Positions 12,859 to 13,859 of a stretch of DNA of 13,859 nucleotides are shown one piece after another. Position 1 is the first letter of the stretch; each line of letters opens with the position of its first letter. Made by a program: the position numbers and the translations under genes. The DNA comes from Candidatus Iainarchaeum sp. (lineage in GTDB: Archaea > Iainarchaeota > Iainarchaeia > Iainarchaeales > GCA-2688035): NCBI GenBank assembly GCA_017610245.1, contig JAFCCK010000009.1:1-13859 (forward strand), written 5' to 3'. Under the pieces are notes generated by a model. The model saw only the letters and a program-made list of their open reading frames with translations. It was not told where the DNA came from and made no database searches.

Positions 12859-13859
12859 CTATGCATTCTTCTGGCTCTTGAGATAGTTCCGCAGCGCCAG
12901 AATCCACTTTGCATATTCCTTCTTCCTTTTGCTCTTGAGTAGAATCCGCATATAGCGCGGGCTGAAGAGGAAGGAAATATTCCTCAGGAACTTGGCCATA
13001 TACTTTGGGCTCTTGAATGAGAGTGTGTGGATACTGGGAAATTCATCTGTCAGCTCCTTCACCAGCTTCTCAAGCGGGATTTTGTGCTTTGAAAACTTGT
13101 ACTTTGTTTCCATCATGGAAATCCATGCCTGGAATGATTCAGGGCTTGGCCCAAGAGTTTCATAATCCTCGAGAGGCACGCCTCCAATCTTCTCGTAAAT
13201 CTCATTTCCCGGATAGGGCGTTGTAATATTGAATATTGTAACAGTAGCATCAAGCTTCCTCGCAAGGTCAACAGTCATCTGCACATCCTCTTCTGTTTCA
13301 TCCGGCGTGTTTATCATAAAGTTCGCAAACGTTCTTATCCCAACTTTCTTGCATATTGCAAATGCATTCTCAATCTGCTCAACAGTAATGTCCTTGTTCA
13401 GCCTTACAAGGTTTTCCGGGCTCCCTGACTCAACCCCAAAGTCAATCTGCACACACCCCGTATTTCTCATCTTTCTCATCAAATCCTCATGCACAAGGTT
13501 CGCTCTCGTTTCACAGGCCCACAACAAATCAAGCCCCCTGCTTTTCATTCCATCGCAAATTGCCTCTGCATGCTTCCTGTTCACAGCAAAGGTGTCATCA
13601 TAGAAATAGAGGCCGTCAATCTTGTATTTCTCAACCAGGAAGGCAATCTCATCAACAACCTTTCCTGGATTTCTGAACCTTATCCTTCTCTTGAAAATGT
13701 TCTTGTTCACGCAGAACTCACACCTATAAGGGCAGCCCCTGCTGCTGAAAACATAAAAGCCTGAGATTGGAATTCCCCTCACGCAGTAGAGCCCTGGCTT
13801 TGTGTAGTAATCCATTGGAACCTTATCAAATGCAGGCAATGGCAGCCCATCCAAATTCT
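12859..13859 (-). CDS. Radical SAM protein, B12-binding-domain type, 5' end beyond window
   Basis: About 333 residues are visible with no start codon of their own; the reading frame is open to the window edge. The first residues, LDGLPLPAFDKVPMDYY, are the LD.LP.PA.D linker that normally follows an N-terminal cobalamin-binding domain, so roughly the first third of the protein is missing. The radical SAM cluster CPYRCEFC (CxxxCxxC) is preceded by FSSRG. YFYDDTF, RANLV and DFGVESGSPENL are standard later motifs (GVESG is the SAM-contacting strand). The family performs methylations, rearrangements and other radical chemistry, often on lipids or antibiotics; the substrate is unknown. The basic C-terminal tail (KSKRKKEYAKWILALRNYLK) is unremarkable. 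Its stop faces the dehydrogenase gene. Confidence 0.88.
   Translation of the reverse strand, partial: NLDGLPLPAFDKVPMDYYTKPGLYCVRGIPISGFYVFSSRGCPYRCEFCVNKNIFKRRIRFRNPGKVVDEIAFLVEKYKIDGLYFYDDTFAVNRKHAEAICDGMKSRGLDLLWACETRANLVHEDLMRKMRNTGCVQIDFGVESGSPENLVRLNKDITVEQIENAFAICKKVGIRTFANFMINTPDETEEDVQMTVDLARKLDATVTIFNITTPYPGNEIYEKIGGVPLEDYETLGPSPESFQAWISMMETKYKFSKHKIPLEKLVKELTDEFPSIHTLSFKSPKYMAKFLRNISFLFSPRYMRILLKSKRKKEYAKWILALRNYLKSQKNA

Noticed and set aside
13852..13854. TTG as a start codon of the radical SAM gene
   Set aside because: The sequence from here is the internal linker that follows a B12-binding domain, and the frame stays open to the window edge, so the true start is outside.

Overview
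The window looks like a chromosome segment from an archaeon. Starts follow AT-rich TATA-like boxes at archaeal spacing, several of them giving leaderless or nearly leaderless transcripts. Ribosome sites are GGTG/GGAGGTG. The gene content (archaeal-type MTA phosphorylase, polyprenyl-phosphate glycosyltransferase, nucleotide-sugar enzymes) also fits. Compact packing and the style of the Cys-rich lipoprotein suggest a DPANN-type lineage, but this is a weak inference and no rRNA or marker gene is present.

Left part (1-3722, mostly minus strand): a purine/methylthioadenosine salvage set. Reading in the direction of transcription it has a sugar-1-phosphate nucleotidyltransferase, adenine phosphoribosyltransferase, a PfkB-family kinase and S-methyl-5'-thioadenosine phosphorylase (cut by the window edge). 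The set is split between APT and PfkB by two foreign-looking items. One is a 141-bp full-length palindrome (1212-1352) with perfect 10-bp terminal inverted repeats and an abutting 8-bp direct repeat, which looks like a MITE. The other is an AT-rich plus-strand gene for a putative homing-endonuclease-like protein, preceded by a 32-codon coupled ORF whose ribosome site lies inside the MITE end.

Middle (3800-4661): a secreted Cys-rich lipoprotein and a divergent TIM-barrel sugar-phosphate isomerase/epimerase. One central TATATAAA sits at the right distance to serve both.

Right part (4659-12850, plus strand): a nucleotide-sugar and surface-glycan locus. UDP-glucose dehydrogenase, a sugar-1-phosphate uridylyl/thymidylyltransferase-like enzyme and UDP-glucuronate decarboxylase overlap by ATGA/GTGA and form a plausible complete glucose-1-P to UDP-xylose route. 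After a hairpin and a new promoter come a flippase-like membrane protein (with an apparent 1-nt deletion near 9446), a dolichol-phosphate-sugar synthase-like GT2, a multi-pass GT-C type glycosyltransferase and a second nucleotide-sugar dehydrogenase of the UDP-HexNAc type. Together these suggest synthesis of charged or pentose sugars and their transfer via a lipid carrier to surface glycans.

The right edge holds a convergent, 5'-truncated B12-binding-type radical SAM protein. No rRNA, tRNA or CRISPR array was seen, and no gene-free stretch exceeds about 200 bases.
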